A stretch of DNA of 62,698 nt from Cycloclasticus sp. (GCA_002733135.1 NVUJ01000011.1:1-62698), one strand, 5' to 3'; positions 26,857-37,901 are shown, counted from the first letter of the stretch. Notes: generated by a model not told the origin, from the sequence alone. A program made the numbers and translations.

Positions 26857-29148
26857 GTGAATCAAAAAATTACATCAAAAACTGTATCGCCCACGCACCA
26901 ACAAGCTATTAAGTTGATAAGAGAATCAGCCTTTTTGGTCTTACTTACTTTTGGCCTGTTCTTATTGGGCTCTTTATTAAGTTATGACGTGAACGATCCT
27001 GGTTGGACACATAGTGGTTCAAGCCAAACGGTATTTAATATCACCGGCGTGGTTGGCGCCTGGATGGCAGATTTTATGCTGTCGATAGTTGGGTTAATGG
27101 CATTTAGCTTCCCTTTTATGTTATTCAGCAGTTCTTGGAAATTTTTGTCTGAGGCGAGAATGGCGCACGCAGACTCAATGGTTCATCAAACAGTCCGCTG
27201 GATTAGTTTCATTGTGTTTTTAATTGCCGGGGCATGTTTAATTAATATGCATTACTATCAAGATTGGATGTCAATTCCAGGTTCAGCAGGTGGGATTATC
27301 GGGCTTGAGTTAAGCGATGTTCTAATTAAATTGTTTGCGTTTGAAGGAGCAACGCTTATTTTATTAAGTTTCTTTTTAATCGGCATCACACTATCAACCG
27401 GCCTTTCTTGGATGGGCTTAATGGATAAAATCGGCTTCCTATCACTTTCTTTATTTGCTGTCCTTAGGAATTACATCTTGGATAGTAAAGAAAGGAAAAC
27501 GTCTGAAAACGCTAAAAAGAAGCGTAGTCAAACATTTGAAAAACAGTCGAAAAAGTTTCTTGGTAAATCTAAAACACGTATTGAACCCATCATACGTGAC
27601 ATTAAAATAAGTGAACGCGTCGAAAAAGAAAAGCAAGTTGGTATGTTTGAAGAGCACAGCGAAGTTTTGCCAACACTATCATTACTTGATGAAGCATCAG
27701 ATCACGTGCAAGGCTATTCTAAAGCTGCGTTAGAAGCACTATCAAAATTAGTAGAAATTAAACTACAAGATTTTGGCGTGGACGTTGATGTGGTCGCTGT
27801 ACACCCGGGTCCTGTTATCACACGCTTTGAAATACAACCAGCACCTGGCGTTAAAGCCAGCAGAATTAGTGGGCTTGCGCAAGATCTGGCGCGTTCAATG
27901 TCTACTCCCAGTGTTCGCGTCGTTGAGGTTATTCCCGGTAAATCAGTTATCGGATTGGAAATTCCTAATGAATCTCGTGAAATGGTTCGGCTTAGCGAAG
28001 TTCTCTCATCTGAAGCGTATGAAAAGTCCAGTTCAGCATTAACCCTTGTACTTGGTAAAGATATTTCAGGCCAACCAACCGTTGCCGATCTCGCAAAAAT
28101 GCCTCACTTATTAGTGGCAGGTACAACGGGTTCCGGTAAGTCAGTCGCTATTAACGCCATGATTTTGAGCCTATTATATAAAGCAACACCAGACCAAGTT
28201 CGTCTGATTATGATAGATCCAAAGATGTTGGAACTGTCTGTTTATGAAGGTATTCCGCATCTATTAACGCCCGTTGTAACGGATATGAAAGAAGCGGCAA
28301 ATTCATTACGTTGGTCTGTCGCTGAAATGGAAAGGCGTTACAAATTAATGTCGTTATTGGGCGTTAGAAACCTGAGTGGTTATAACAAAAAAGTTAGAGA
28401 CGCTATAAAAGAAGGAAATCCATTAGCTGACCCATTATGGGAACCAACCGCATTTATAGATGATGAAGAGGCGGAGGCCCTTGAAGAGTTGCCACAAATT
28501 GTCATTATTATTGACGAATTAGCAGACATGATGATGGTGGTTGGCAAAAAGGTCGAAGAATTAATTGCTCGACTCGCTCAAAAGGCTCGCGCATCTGGTA
28601 TACACCTAGTGTTAGCGACTCAACGCCCGTCTGTCGATGTATTAACAGGCTTGATTAAAGCCAACATTCCAACTCGCATAGCTTTTCAAGTCTCTTCTAA
28701 AATTGATTCGCGCACCATTCTTGATCAAAGCGGAGCTGAATCGTTATTAGGTAATGGTGACATGTTATACCTCCCACCTGGCTCTGGACTTCCACAACGT
28801 ATACACGGTGCCTTTGTAGACGACCACGAAGTTCATAAAGTCGTTAAACAACTTAAAAAGCAAGGCAAACCTAATTATATTGAAGCCATCCTTACTGCGT
28901 CTGACCCAGCTGAATTTGACGGTGCGTCTGGCGGCGGATCTGAAGATTCAGATGAACTGTACGATCAAGCATTGCGCATCGTTACCGAAACGCGCAGAGC
29001 TTCCATTTCTGGAGTACAACGTCAATTAAGGGTTGGTTATAACCGCGCAGCTAGGATGATTGAAGAAATGGAACGTTGCGGCGTAGTAGGGCCGTTGCAG
29101 TCGAATGGCTCGCGAGAAGTTTTAGCACCGCCACCACCCGAGCTATAA
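26857..29148 (+). CDS. ftsK: DNA translocase FtsK
   Basis: A 763-residue septal motor that pumps the terminus region and activates XerCD recombination at dif. The start is GTG at 26857. Four membrane segments fill the first 200 residues, then comes a short linker (about 205-270; much shorter than in E. coli FtsK). The motor follows, with Walker A GTTGSGKS and Walker B VIIIDELADMMM. The C-terminal gamma winged helix (about 700-755, RRASISGVQRQLRVGYNRAA) reads KOPS. LolA follows 5 bp later, the standard ftsK-lolA pair. Confidence 0.96.
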   Translation: MNQKITSKTVSPTHQQAIKLIRESAFLVLLTFGLFLLGSLLSYDVNDPGWTHSGSSQTVFNITGVVGAWMADFMLSIVGLMAFSFPFMLFSSSWKFLSEARMAHADSMVHQTVRWISFIVFLIAGACLINMHYYQDWMSIPGSAGGIIGLELSDVLIKLFAFEGATLILLSFFLIGITLSTGLSWMGLMDKIGFLSLSLFAVLRNYILDSKERKTSENAKKKRSQTFEKQSKKFLGKSKTRIEPIIRDIKISERVEKEKQVGMFEEHSEVLPTLSLLDEASDHVQGYSKAALEALSKLVEIKLQDFGVDVDVVAVHPGPVITRFEIQPAPGVKASRISGLAQDLARSMSTPSVRVVEVIPGKSVIGLEIPNESREMVRLSEVLSSEAYEKSSSALTLVLGKDISGQPTVADLAKMPHLLVAGTTGSGKSVAINAMILSLLYKATPDQVRLIMIDPKMLELSVYEGIPHLLTPVVTDMKEAANSLRWSVAEMERRYKLMSLLGVRNLSGYNKKVRDAIKEGNPLADPLWEPTAFIDDEEAEALEELPQIVIIIDELADMMMVVGKKVEELIARLAQKARASGIHLVLATQRPSVDVLTGLIKANIPTRIAFQVSSKIDSRTILDQSGAESLLGNGDMLYLPPGSGLPQRIHGAFVDDHEVHKVVKQLKKQGKPNYIEAILTASDPAEFDGASGGGSEDSDELYDQALRIVTETRRASISGVQRQLRVGYNRAARMIEEMERCGVVGPLQSNGSREVLAPPPPEL

Positions 29149-29153
29149 GTGAT

Positions 29154-29780
29154 ATGAGATTTCTACGTTTAACGCTACTGTTATTATTAGCTATTGCCGT
29201 GTCTAGTCATGCTAATAATGGCGGAGAAACGCTACAGCAGCATCTAAAAAACTACCAACAGATTAGTGGGCAATTTACACAAACCATTAGTAGCGAACAA
29301 AGTTCCTTGACTCAGACATCTAACGGTAAGTTTTGGGTTAAAAAACCGGGGCAGTTCCGTTGGCATTACTCAAGCCCTTACATTCAAAAGATCGTCTCTG
29401 ATGGTAAGAAACTATGGATATACGATGAAGATTTAGAACAAGTCACCATAAAAAACTCATCAGCATCCATGGATTCGACACCTTTGTCTATCATTCTTGG
29501 CACGTCAGACCTAAATCAACATTTTTCCATTATTGAAACAGACAAGAAAGATACTTTGCAATGGCTAAAGTTAATGCCAACAAGCGATTCGAGCGGTTTT
29601 GAATATATCCTTATTGGCTTCGAAAATGGAACACTAGCACGCATGCAGCTGAAAGATAATTTTGGACAAAATACTCAATTGCTGTTTACACACGTAGTCA
29701 TACATACATCAATTGATACCAATTTATTCCAATTTGAAGTTCCTGAAGGAACCGATGTGTTTGAAGATACAATTGAGTAA
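29154..29780 (+). CDS. lolA: Outer-membrane lipoprotein carrier protein LolA
   Basis: A 208-residue periplasmic chaperone that ferries lipoproteins from LolCDE to LolB. A signal peptide (MRFLRLTLLLLLAIAVSSHA) precedes the LolA fold, with YQQISGQFTQTISSEQ and GKFWVKKPGQFRWHY, both typical. The upstream in-frame start at 29076 lies inside ftsK and was rejected because the signal peptide begins at 29154. It is co-transcribed with ftsK. Confidence 0.96.
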   Translation: MRFLRLTLLLLLAIAVSSHANNGGETLQQHLKNYQQISGQFTQTISSEQSSLTQTSNGKFWVKKPGQFRWHYSSPYIQKIVSDGKKLWIYDEDLEQVTIKNSSASMDSTPLSIILGTSDLNQHFSIIETDKKDTLQWLKLMPTSDSSGFEYILIGFENGTLARMQLKDNFGQNTQLLFTHVVIHTSIDTNLFQFEVPEGTDVFEDTIE

Positions 29781-29909
29781 TTGATAGAGGCTTAGAAATA
29801 AAAATTTCTGATAAACTAAACTATCTACGACAACTGAACGCACAACATAAAAAGGCTGATAATTAATCAGTTCATACGTGCAATTAATTATATTTTAATG
29901 GGAAACCCA

Positions 29910-30254
29910 ATGAATAAATCACTAGCTATTTTTGCCTTTCTTAGCGTATTTCTTATCAATGGCTGCACAGCTGTATTAGTAGGTGGGGCTGGTGCAGGCG
30001 GCTACGCTGCTGGAACCGACGAACGGCCACTCGGTGTTATCTCGGAAGATATATCGATTACTGCAAGTGTTAAAACCACATTTATCAAAGATGACCAAAT
30101 AGATGCTTTTGATATTAACGTTGACACTTATCGTAGTGTTGTAACGCTTCATGGTCACGTTAAAACCTCTGCACAAATAACCCGTGCTGTCCGCCTAGCA
30201 AACACCATTAGTGGTGTTAAAAAAGTTATTTCTAAACTGGTTGTTATTAAATAA
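29910..30254 (+). CDS. BON-domain lipoprotein
   Basis: About 114 residues. A lipoprotein signal ends in the lipobox LINGC (Cys about residue 19 of this form), so the protein is lipidated and probably in the outer membrane. Gly-rich residues follow, then one BON domain (about 45-114: ISITASVKTTFIKDDQIDAF, then VVTLHGHVKTSAQI). DolP (YraP) of E. coli has two such domains and supports envelope integrity; this is a one-domain relative. An ATG 12 bp upstream is possible. It is followed 6 bp later by an FKBP gene. Confidence 0.8.
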   Translation: MNKSLAIFAFLSVFLINGCTAVLVGGAGAGGYAAGTDERPLGVISEDISITASVKTTFIKDDQIDAFDINVDTYRSVVTLHGHVKTSAQITRAVRLANTISGVKKVISKLVVIK

Positions 30255-30260
30255 ATTATT

Positions 30261-30734
30261 ATGAAAATAATTCTTATTATTGTCGTTATAGCCGCTGTTT
30301 ATTTTATATTCCAGCGAGTTATGAACAACCCCGTCGCCTCACAAGAAAACCTTCAAGTAGGCGCTGATTTCTTGGAAGAAAATAAATCAAAAGACGGCGT
30401 TATAACGACTGAATCTGGCCTTCAGTATCAAGTAATTAACAACGGCGCAGGGGATATTCACCCTAAGGCGACAGATAAAGTAACCGTTCACTATCACGGC
30501 ACACTTATTGATGGCACCGTGTTTGACAGCTCTGTAGACCGCGGAGAGCCAGCAACATTTCCACTTAACCGAGTAATAAAGGGTTGGGCAGAGGGCCTTC
30601 AACTGATGGTGGTGGGTGAGAAAACACGTTTTTATATCCCTAGCAACCTCGCCTACGGCAAGCAATCAGCTGGGAAAATACAAGGCGGCTCTACTTTAAT
30701 ATTTGATGTCGAGTTACTAGCTATCGCTGAATAA
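30261..30734 (+). CDS. FKBP-type peptidyl-prolyl cis-trans isomerase
   Basis: A 157-residue protein. One N-terminal membrane segment (about 3-20) anchors it with the catalytic domain outside. The FKBP domain (about 65-156) shows [44 protein letters not shown] and LIFDVELL, with the active-site aromatic and Asp residues in place. It probably helps fold periplasmic proteins. It is the short FklB/FkpA-like form without a dimerisation domain. It ends 18 bp from the convergent nuoN. Confidence 0.88.
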   Translation: MKIILIIVVIAAVYFIFQRVMNNPVASQENLQVGADFLEENKSKDGVITTESGLQYQVINNGAGDIHPKATDKVTVHYHGTLIDGTVFDSSVDRGEPATFPLNRVIKGWAEGLQLMVVGEKTRFYIPSNLAYGKQSAGKIQGGSTLIFDVELLAIAE

Positions 30735-30752
30735 TAACGCTTAAAGTTTAGC

Positions 30753-32198
30753 TCAAGTTATCGACTTTAAATACTCCATAAGTGGCTGGGGAATAATACC
30801 TAAAAGTAAAATACTGGCTATTAGGGCGCAGGAAATAATTCGCGCTAACGGTCTATTAACTAGACTAAGTGTTGATTGCTGTTCATCACCCCAGCGCGTC
30901 ATATAAAAAACCACCCGCAGATAATAATAAATACCAATACTACTACCTATAACCAAGCTAGCTAGCAATATCCAGTAGTAACCGGTGATAGCTACATTGA
31001 ATAAGTAAAACTTGGCGATAAAGCCAGCGGTGAGGGGAATACCCGCCAACGATAGCAACGATACCAACATCAAGCTGGCTAATAGCGGCTGATGCCAGAA
31101 CAAGCCGTGTACATCATCCAACTGTACATTTTCGCGGACTGTGTGCCGTGCAGAAATCATTGTCAGTAAACCGAAAGCCGCCAAAGTAGTTGCTGTATAC
31201 GCAACTAAATAATAAATTCCAGCCTCCGTTGCAAGCGCCCTATAGTTACTATCACTGCTGACGACTAGAATAATTAACAGATATCCCATGTGAGCAATAG
31301 AAGAATAAGCGAGCATGCGTTTAATATTTTTTTGCAGTAAGGCTAATAAATTCCCTACCAACATGCTGATAACCGCAATGATAGTAATGCTTTCTATAAG
31401 AATGCTGTAACGGAACAAATCGGCTTCTATAAACCAGCGTAATAAAACAATAAAAATAGCTGCCTTAGAAACAGAAGCAAGAAAACCGGTTATTGGTGCT
31501 GGCGCACCGTCATAAACATCTGGTGTCCATGCGTGGAAGGGGACTAAAGATAGTTTGAAGCCTATGCCCGATATAATCATGAAGCTCGCCACCAGCAACA
31601 TCAAATCACCGGATGGAATAGCGCCCAACTGCCGACCTAGCTCAACAAATTCCAAGGTTCCTGTTGCTGCATATAAAAGCGCGAAACCAAATAAAATGCT
31701 GGCTGAAGCGGCCCCTGATAACACCAAGTATTTTACTGCGGCTTCTAGAGGTAGAACTGATTTATCAGGATAAGCAATAAGCGCGTACAGTGCAACAGAC
31801 ATTAATTCCATACCTAATAATAAAGATGCGAAGTGTGTTGCGTAGGCGAGCACACAGGCGCCCAGAGTACTAAGAACCAGCAGTAAAAAGTACTCTTCTG
31901 GTTGGTCGCCACGCTGTCCTAAATAGTCTATAGACAACACGGTGGTTACCGCCGCTGCAACACAGAATAACGCGCAAAACAGCAACGCTATATGATCCGC
32001 CTGGAGTAGCGGGGTAACCAGTCTTGGTATACTGCTTGCTGCAGGAACAACTGAACAAGCTGCTAGTAACAAAACAAACGTCGTTAGTGTTGCCGTTAGC
32101 ACAATACCGCGCCTAAACGCAATCTGAAGCATTAGTATCGTTGCACCAGCAGACAATACAATAAGAGGTAATAATGATTGATAATCAGCATTCATCAT
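30753..32198 (-). CDS. nuoN: NADH-quinone oxidoreductase subunit N
   Basis: A 481-residue antiporter-like membrane subunit of complex I, with about 14 hydrophobic helices and one proton channel. Family residues include GMELMSVALYALIAY, the Lys-bearing helix AVKYLVLSGAASAS and FHAWTPDVYDGAPAPITGFL. It is the last gene of nuoA-N, 3 bp after nuoM. Confidence 0.97.
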   Translation of the reverse strand: MMNADYQSLLPLIVLSAGATILMLQIAFRRGIVLTATLTTFVLLLAACSVVPAASSIPRLVTPLLQADHIALLFCALFCVAAAVTTVLSIDYLGQRGDQPEEYFLLLVLSTLGACVLAYATHFASLLLGMELMSVALYALIAYPDKSVLPLEAAVKYLVLSGAASASILFGFALLYAATGTLEFVELGRQLGAIPSGDLMLLVASFMIISGIGFKLSLVPFHAWTPDVYDGAPAPITGFLASVSKAAIFIVLLRWFIEADLFRYSILIESITIIAVISMLVGNLLALLQKNIKRMLAYSSIAHMGYLLIILVVSSDSNYRALATEAGIYYLVAYTATTLAAFGLLTMISARHTVRENVQLDDVHGLFWHQPLLASLMLVSLLSLAGIPLTAGFIAKFYLFNVAITGYYWILLASLVIGSSIGIYYYLRVVFYMTRWGDEQQSTLSLVNRPLARIISCALIASILLLGIIPQPLMEYLKSIT

Positions 32199-32201
32199 CA
32201 G

Positions 32202-33722
32202 CTAACTCACCCCACCTAATTGTGGGCTAGCAACCAAGAAGACTCGTAAACTGTCTAATACAGGTTGTGCTAGGTCAAGAACGGGTTGCGGATAAAGCCC
32301 CAGCCATATCAAAGCAATCATCATCGCGGCCATTGTGCCCATTTCTCTAACCCCAAAGTCAGCCATTACTAATTCATTATTGGGTTCACCCTGAAACGTC
32401 TTTTGAATCATCCAGAGTGAGTACACGGCGGCTCCAATTAAACCTAAGGTAGCGATAACCGCAAACCAAGGCTGTACGGCGAACAAACCGACAAGCACCA
32501 AAAACTCTGCGACAAAATTACCGAGACCAGGTAAGCCTAATGAAGCAACAGCAAAAAACATCGCACAGGCACCCATTCGAGGTGCATTGTGCCAAAGTCC
32601 GCCCATTTGGTTCATGTCTCTAGTATGCAACCGATGTTGAAGAGCGCCGGCCATCATAAACAAGGCGGCGGTGCTCACGCCGTGAGCGACCATTTGCATC
32701 ACAGCACCTTGCAGAGCTAAATTATTCCAAGCATAAAGCCCCAGTAACACAAACCCCATATGGCTGACGCTACTGTAGGCGACTAATCGCTTAAAATCAG
32801 TTTGTGCAAAGGCCAATACCGCGCCGTAAATGACCCCTGCTGCTCCCAAAGCCATTGCGATTGGAGCAAACTCCATTGATGCTTCAGGGAATAGCGGGAT
32901 ACAAAATCTTAATAAGCCGTACGCACCTGTCTTAAGTAAAATACCAGCAAGTAAAACACTACCCGCTGTTGGTGCTTGAGTATGCGCATCGGGTAACCAG
33001 GTATGAAAGGGGAAACTGGGCAATTTCACGGTAAATGCGATAAAGAACCCTAACATCATCCAAAAGGCGAGTGAGCTATCGAATGGCACGCCTAATAAAT
33101 CAAAATAACTAAAGCTATAACTACCGTTTATGATGGCTGCTTGCCACGCTATAGTAACTATGGATAACAACATCAACAAGCCGGAAAATTGGGTAAAGAT
33201 AAAAAATTTCATTGCCGCGTAGGCCTTATCCTCATGTCCCCAAATTGCAATGAGCAAATACATCGGTATTAGCATGACTTCCCAAAATAAGAAAAATAGA
33301 AATAAATCCATGGCAAGAAACACGCCGATAACGCCTGCAAGTGACCACAATACGTTGGCTTGAAATAGTCCGGGCTTAAACTTTATTTCTACCCATGAAG
33401 AGGAAATCGCGATAATACCAAGCAACAACGTTAGCACCACGAGTAATAAGCTGAGGCCATCCATCGCCAATTCGAAAGCGATTCCAAACCTTGGGATCCA
33501 TTCCAAACGCAAATGAATTAACCAGCTGCTACCGTCAGTTGGGTTAGGAATTACGCTAAAACTTTCAATAGGTAATTGACGACAAAACAGCCAAATATAA
33601 CCGAGCGCCAAGATCGTAATTGCGAGTGATACCCAACGTGGTAATTGCTCATTAATGCGTTCTGAAAATAACGCAATTAAGCCGCCAACGATTAAAAATG
33701 CAATGAGTATTAACAAGCTCAT
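32202..33722 (-). CDS. nuoM: NADH-quinone oxidoreductase subunit M
   Basis: A 506-residue antiporter-like proton-pumping subunit. It has FFLFWEVMLIPMYLLIAIWG with the channel Glu, and FPFHTWLPDAHTQAPTAGSV. The open frame runs up to 33845, but those extra residues are read out of phase inside nuoL; MSLLILIAFL at 33722 is the true start and overlaps the nuoL stop by 4 bp (ATGA), showing translational coupling. Confidence 0.97.
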   Translation of the reverse strand: MSLLILIAFLIVGGLIALFSERINEQLPRWVSLAITILALGYIWLFCRQLPIESFSVIPNPTDGSSWLIHLRLEWIPRFGIAFELAMDGLSLLLVVLTLLLGIIAISSSWVEIKFKPGLFQANVLWSLAGVIGVFLAMDLFLFFLFWEVMLIPMYLLIAIWGHEDKAYAAMKFFIFTQFSGLLMLLSIVTIAWQAAIINGSYSFSYFDLLGVPFDSSLAFWMMLGFFIAFTVKLPSFPFHTWLPDAHTQAPTAGSVLLAGILLKTGAYGLLRFCIPLFPEASMEFAPIAMALGAAGVIYGAVLAFAQTDFKRLVAYSSVSHMGFVLLGLYAWNNLALQGAVMQMVAHGVSTAALFMMAGALQHRLHTRDMNQMGGLWHNAPRMGACAMFFAVASLGLPGLGNFVAEFLVLVGLFAVQPWFAVIATLGLIGAAVYSLWMIQKTFQGEPNNELVMADFGVREMGTMAAMMIALIWLGLYPQPVLDLAQPVLDSLRVFLVASPQLGGVS

Positions 33723-35560
33723 AAGCTGTGCCTCAAAATCATAGCAACGAATATCACAATGCCAAACACCATCGTTGTGGCGTACCACCGAAGCTCGCCG
33801 TTTTGTACGATTATTAAGCGACGATGGAACCATTTTAAGGTGCATACAATGGCATTATAAATCTGGTCGACTGGTTCGTTTTTACACAAACGGGCAATGC
33901 CAACAAACGGCCAAACTAATGTGTAGTGATACAGGGCATCAAAGCGCCAGCCACTACGTAAGAACCCTTGAATGGCTTGGCCTGCTGTTGATTCAGTTAA
34001 TTTTGCAATAGACATTGCGCGGCTCAAAAATAACAAATAAGCGATAAGTAAGCCCAATAAGGGCGTTGCTATGCCTATATATTCCACGCTATGCGCAATC
34101 AATGAATGATCAGAAGGTGGGGATGCGAACACCTCAGTCAACGGTATGTTAATCCAACCGCCGATTGCTGCTAGAACACAAAGTAATATTAAAGGTATCG
34201 ACATTTTCAAGCCGGGCTGTCTATCAGGTTCGGTGTTGGCATGACCAAAAAACACAATAAAAACTAAACGGAAGCTATAAATAGCCGTCAGCAACGCACC
34301 CAATAGCCCGCCTAACCATAATATGGGTCCAATATCTGCTGTTAGCCAGGCGGAGAGTAAAATGGCATCTTTGCTGTAGAAACCTGACGTGAAGGGTAGT
34401 GCCGCTAACGCAGCTGAGCCAATTAAGAAACTGGCGAAAACAACGGGTAAACGTTTACGCAAACCACCCATACGCAAAATATCGTGTTCGTGGTGTAAAC
34501 AATGAATAATTGCCCCAGCAGCTAAAAATAGTAATGCCTTGAAAAAAGCGTGTGTCATTAAGTGAAAAATTCCGGCACTGAAGGCGCCGACACCCATCGC
34601 TAAAAACATATAACCAATCTGGCTGATGGTGGAGTAGGCGAGAATGCGTTTGATATCATTTTGTGCCAACGCTGCAAAAGCGGCCAGCAGCAGGGTCAAT
34701 AAACCTACCCACGCTACTGCCATCATGGTTGGTGGGGCGAGCAAAAATAACTCGTGAGTACGAGCAATCAGATAAACACCAGCGGTTACCATCGTAGCTG
34801 CGTGGATAAGTGCGCTGACGGGAGTTGGGCCAGCCATCGCATCAGGCAACCAAGTCTGCAGCGGTAATTGTGCTGACTTACCGACCGCTCCGCCGAGCAA
34901 TAGTGCAGTCGCCAAAATAGGCAATGTATCACCCACTTGCCATTGGTTATTAGCCGCGGCCATTAGCGGCTGAATATCTAACGTGCCCAATTCAGTAAAT
35001 AACAAAAACAAACCTAAAGCCATCGCCACATCGCCAACGCGAGTTACAACAAAAGCCTTTCGGGCGGCTTTACCATTGTTTGGGTCTCGGTACCAAAAGC
35101 CGACTAATAGATAAGAACAGACACCCACACCTTCCCATCCGAGGTATAACAGCAGTAAATTATCGGCCATTACTAATAACAACATGGCCGCCACGAACAA
35201 GTTCATATAGGCGAAATAACGCGAGAATGATTCATCATCAGCCATAAACTCAAGCGAGTACAAATGAATCAAAAAGCCGACACCGGTTATTACCGACATC
35301 ATGACCACCGTTAACCCATCTACGTAAAATGAAATGCCGGGCGTGAAGTTATCTAGTGCTATCCAAGTCCATAGGGTCAGTTCACGTATTTGACCGTCCG
35401 CAAAAAAATCATTGGCTAATAGGGCAACACAAACAGCGGCAGCTCCAACCGAACCTGCTCCAAGTATTGCCACTAACTGTTTTGGTAGGCGCCCAGCAGT
35501 AACAATCAATAGCACGGCACTTAGCAGTGGAAACATAGGAATAAGCCAGAGTAAATTCAC
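33719..35560 (-). CDS. nuoL: NADH-quinone oxidoreductase subunit L
   Basis: A 613-residue distal antiporter-like subunit of complex I. It has YLGWEGVGVCSYLLVGFWY (channel Glu), LPLQTWLPDAMAGPTPVSAL and the C-terminal extension that forms the long lateral helix HL. It follows nuoK by 1 bp and overlaps nuoM by 4 bp. Confidence 0.97.
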   Translation of the reverse strand: MNLLWLIPMFPLLSAVLLIVTAGRLPKQLVAILGAGSVGAAAVCVALLANDFFADGQIRELTLWTWIALDNFTPGISFYVDGLTVVMMSVITGVGFLIHLYSLEFMADDESFSRYFAYMNLFVAAMLLLVMADNLLLLYLGWEGVGVCSYLLVGFWYRDPNNGKAARKAFVVTRVGDVAMALGLFLLFTELGTLDIQPLMAAANNQWQVGDTLPILATALLLGGAVGKSAQLPLQTWLPDAMAGPTPVSALIHAATMVTAGVYLIARTHELFLLAPPTMMAVAWVGLLTLLLAAFAALAQNDIKRILAYSTISQIGYMFLAMGVGAFSAGIFHLMTHAFFKALLFLAAGAIIHCLHHEHDILRMGGLRKRLPVVFASFLIGSAALAALPFTSGFYSKDAILLSAWLTADIGPILWLGGLLGALLTAIYSFRLVFIVFFGHANTEPDRQPGLKMSIPLILLCVLAAIGGWINIPLTEVFASPPSDHSLIAHSVEYIGIATPLLGLLIAYLLFLSRAMSIAKLTESTAGQAIQGFLRSGWRFDALYHYTLVWPFVGIARLCKNEPVDQIYNAIVCTLKWFHRRLIIVQNGELRWYATTMVFGIVIFVAMILRHSL

Positions 35561-35561
35561 C

Positions 35562-35879
35562 TTAGCGTTCCTTCAAGGCGGTCGCCGCATCCATATCCAA
35601 CGTTTTGAAACGGCGCTGAATTTGTAACACCAAACCTAAACCTACAGACACTTCAGCGGCGGCGATGGTGAGTATCAAAAGGAAAATAACTTGTCCATCC
35701 GCTTGCCCCCATTTCGCGGCAGCCGCAATAAAAGCTAGCGCCGATGCGTTAAGCATGACTTCTAAAGAAACCAACATGAAAATAATATTTCGACGCAACA
35801 TCAAGCCTAATAACCCACAGCAAAATAACAACGCGCTGAGTACCAAAACGTGTTCGAGTGGGATTTGCAAACCGCCCAT
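35562..35879 (-). CDS. nuoK: NADH-quinone oxidoreductase subunit K
   Basis: A 105-residue three-helix membrane subunit (MrpC-like). Conserved membrane Glu residues lie in [11 protein letters not shown] and [14 protein letters not shown] and take part in proton transfer. Its start shares one base with the nuoJ stop (TAATG). Confidence 0.97.
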   Translation of the reverse strand: MGGLQIPLEHVLVLSALLFCCGLLGLMLRRNIIFMLVSLEVMLNASALAFIAAAAKWGQADGQVIFLLILTIAAAEVSVGLGLVLQIQRRFKTLDMDAATALKER

Positions 35880-36418
35880 TAGCTGTCACCTCCCTCATGT
35901 ACGCCTTCTCTACGAACAATAAAGCGACGACCTAAGTGATAAGCACCGACCAAACCTGCCAGTAATAACATTGATGCAATTTCCACCGCCAACACATAAG
36001 GGCCAAATAATGACATAGCAACTTCTTTGGGCGGAACGGCTACGCCACTGGTTAAGGCGATTGTTTGTTCGCTTGAGATAGACAGCGCGATTAATAACTC
36101 TATAAAGAGTAGGGCGGCCATGATGCCAGGCAAGATCCAGCTTTTAACGCTCAGCCAGCCACGTTCTTGCGCTTCACCAACCTCACCTAAATTCAACATC
36201 ATAATGACGAAGACAAACAGCACCATAATCGCACCCGCGTAAATCAATATCTCTAGCGCCGCGGCAAACGGTGCGCCCATCAAGAAAAATAGCACTGCGA
36301 TAGCTAACAAAGAAACGATGAGGTAAATTAACGCGTGTGCCGCATTAGAACGAGTGAGCGCCAATATAGTGGCTAATAAAGCGATAACCGAGGCACTGTA
36401 AAATAACACTTCAATCAT
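35879..36418 (-). CDS. nuoJ: NADH-quinone oxidoreductase subunit J
   Basis: A 179-residue five-helix membrane subunit. The helix [20 protein letters not shown] is the mobile TM3 segment with its pi-bulge, which gates proton transfer in complex I. It overlaps nuoI by 4 bp and nuoK by 1 bp. Confidence 0.97.
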   Translation of the reverse strand: MIEVLFYSASVIALLATILALTRSNAAHALIYLIVSLLAIAVLFFLMGAPFAAALEILIYAGAIMVLFVFVIMMLNLGEVGEAQERGWLSVKSWILPGIMAALLFIELLIALSISSEQTIALTSGVAVPPKEVAMSLFGPYVLAVEIASMLLLAGLVGAYHLGRRFIVRREGVHEGGDS

Positions 36419-36942
36419 TGTAGTAAGTCCTTAATATCAATTGGCTTAGACTCGTTTTGCGCCTCTCCTTTGTCTTTTCCGGCAATAGCTAACCCCGCCA
36501 CGCGGTAAAAATTGTAATCGTGATATTTCCCTGTGCCCTTTATTTGTAGGTGTTCTTTTTCATACACCATGCTTTGTCGGTCGTATTCGCACATCTCAAA
36601 GTCGGGCGTTAGTTGAATGGCATTGGTGGGACAAGCTTCTTCGCACATACCACACATAATGCAGCGAGAGAAATTGATTCGGAAGAACTGCGGGTACCAA
36701 CGCCCATCATCACGAACGCCTTGCTGAAGAGCAATACAATCCACAGGGCAAGCGACTGCGCATAAGTTACAAGCGACACAACGTTCATCGCCGTCTGGGT
36801 CATTAGTCAACACAATACGGCCTCTATAACGCGGCGCTAGATAAGGCATTTCTTCTGGGTATTGCACCGTCTCAGCTTTAGTGAACGTGTGCTGCAGTAT
36901 CGTCCACATGGTTTGAAGTTGGCTAGTTAATGACTTAAACAT
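36415..36942 (-). CDS. nuoI: NADH-quinone oxidoreductase subunit I
   Basis: A 175-residue peripheral ferredoxin-like subunit carrying the N6a and N6b [4Fe-4S] clusters. Two CxxCxxCxxxCP motifs are intact: [16 protein letters not shown] and [16 protein letters not shown]. The TAA of nuoH-proximal coding overlaps within the tight operon, sharing one base position at 36942. Confidence 0.97.
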   Translation of the reverse strand: MFKSLTSQLQTMWTILQHTFTKAETVQYPEEMPYLAPRYRGRIVLTNDPDGDERCVACNLCAVACPVDCIALQQGVRDDGRWYPQFFRINFSRCIMCGMCEEACPTNAIQLTPDFEMCEYDRQSMVYEKEHLQIKGTGKYHDYNFYRVAGLAIAGKDKGEAQNESKPIDIKDLLQ

Positions 36943-37901
36943 TACCCTTGTCCTTGCATTGCTAAAGCTATAACCGCGGTTACTACTAAATTAAACAATG
37001 CTAATGGCAGCATATACTTCCAACCTAACGACATCAGTTGGTCATATCGCGGACGCGGAATGGCCGCCCGCAACAAAATAAAAAAGCAAATAACAATAAA
37101 GACTTTAATACAAAACCACAGTAAGGGTGGCAACCAAGGGCCTAACCAACCACCGAAGAAGAGGGTAACAATCATGCAGGAGATTAGAATTAAACCTAAA
37201 TATTCACCCAACATAAACATGGCAAATTTCATACCGCCATATTCTGTATGAAAACCTGCGGTCAACTCGTGCTCTGCCTCAGGTAAATCAAAAGGTAAAC
37301 GATGACTTTCAGCGACACCCGCTATTAAGAAAACGTAAAGTCCTAGAAACTGCGGTATACAAAACCATTGATCGCGTTGCGCTTCAACGATATCTAGTAG
37401 ACTAAAACTACCGCTGAGCATCACTACACCCATCAGCGATAAGCCCATAAAAACTTCATAACTCACCATTTGCGCCGCGCTTCGTAATCCACCGAGTAGG
37501 GCGTATTTATTGTTGGAGGCCAAACCCGCTAGCAAGACACTGTAGACGGCTAATGAGGTCATGCTGAGAAAAAACAGTAAGCCAATATTTAAATCAATAA
37601 CGTAAAGATCCGGCCCGAAGGGAACAACGGTAAAACCCAATAACATTGCTACAACGATGGCCGTAGGGGCAAATATAAAGACCATTTTATCGGAGAAGGG
37701 TGGCACCCAATCGTGCTTGGTTAGCAGTTTAATCATGTCAGCTGCTACCTGTAAAACACCAAAGGGGCCCAAACGATTTGGGCCGTAACGATCTTGCCAT
37801 ATACCGAGCAATCGTCGTTCGAACCAAGTAACCAATGCCGCGCCACCAACAGCAGCAAGAATAAGCACCAAGCCGAATACCATTGTCCCTAACTCAGACA
37901 T
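36942..37901 (-). CDS. nuoH: NADH-quinone oxidoreductase subunit H
   Basis: A 319-residue membrane subunit that forms much of the quinone chamber. It has [20 protein letters not shown] near the N-terminus and the acidic loop [20 protein letters not shown] of the E-channel. The ATG at 37901, with GTGGGG upstream, was chosen over a GTG at 37913; either overlaps the nuoG 3' end. Confidence 0.96.
   Translation of the reverse strand: MSELGTMVFGLVLILAAVGGAALVTWFERRLLGIWQDRYGPNRLGPFGVLQVAADMIKLLTKHDWVPPFSDKMVFIFAPTAIVVAMLLGFTVVPFGPDLYVIDLNIGLLFFLSMTSLAVYSVLLAGLASNNKYALLGGLRSAAQMVSYEVFMGLSLMGVVMLSGSFSLLDIVEAQRDQWFCIPQFLGLYVFLIAGVAESHRLPFDLPEAEHELTAGFHTEYGGMKFAMFMLGEYLGLILISCMIVTLFFGGWLGPWLPPLLWFCIKVFIVICFFILLRAAIPRPRYDQLMSLGWKYMLPLALFNLVVTAVIALAMQGQG

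Noticed and set aside
33723-33845. Longer N-terminus for nuoM
   Set aside because: The extra residues are nuoL coding sequence read in another frame; the ATG at 33722 forms a standard ATGA overlap.
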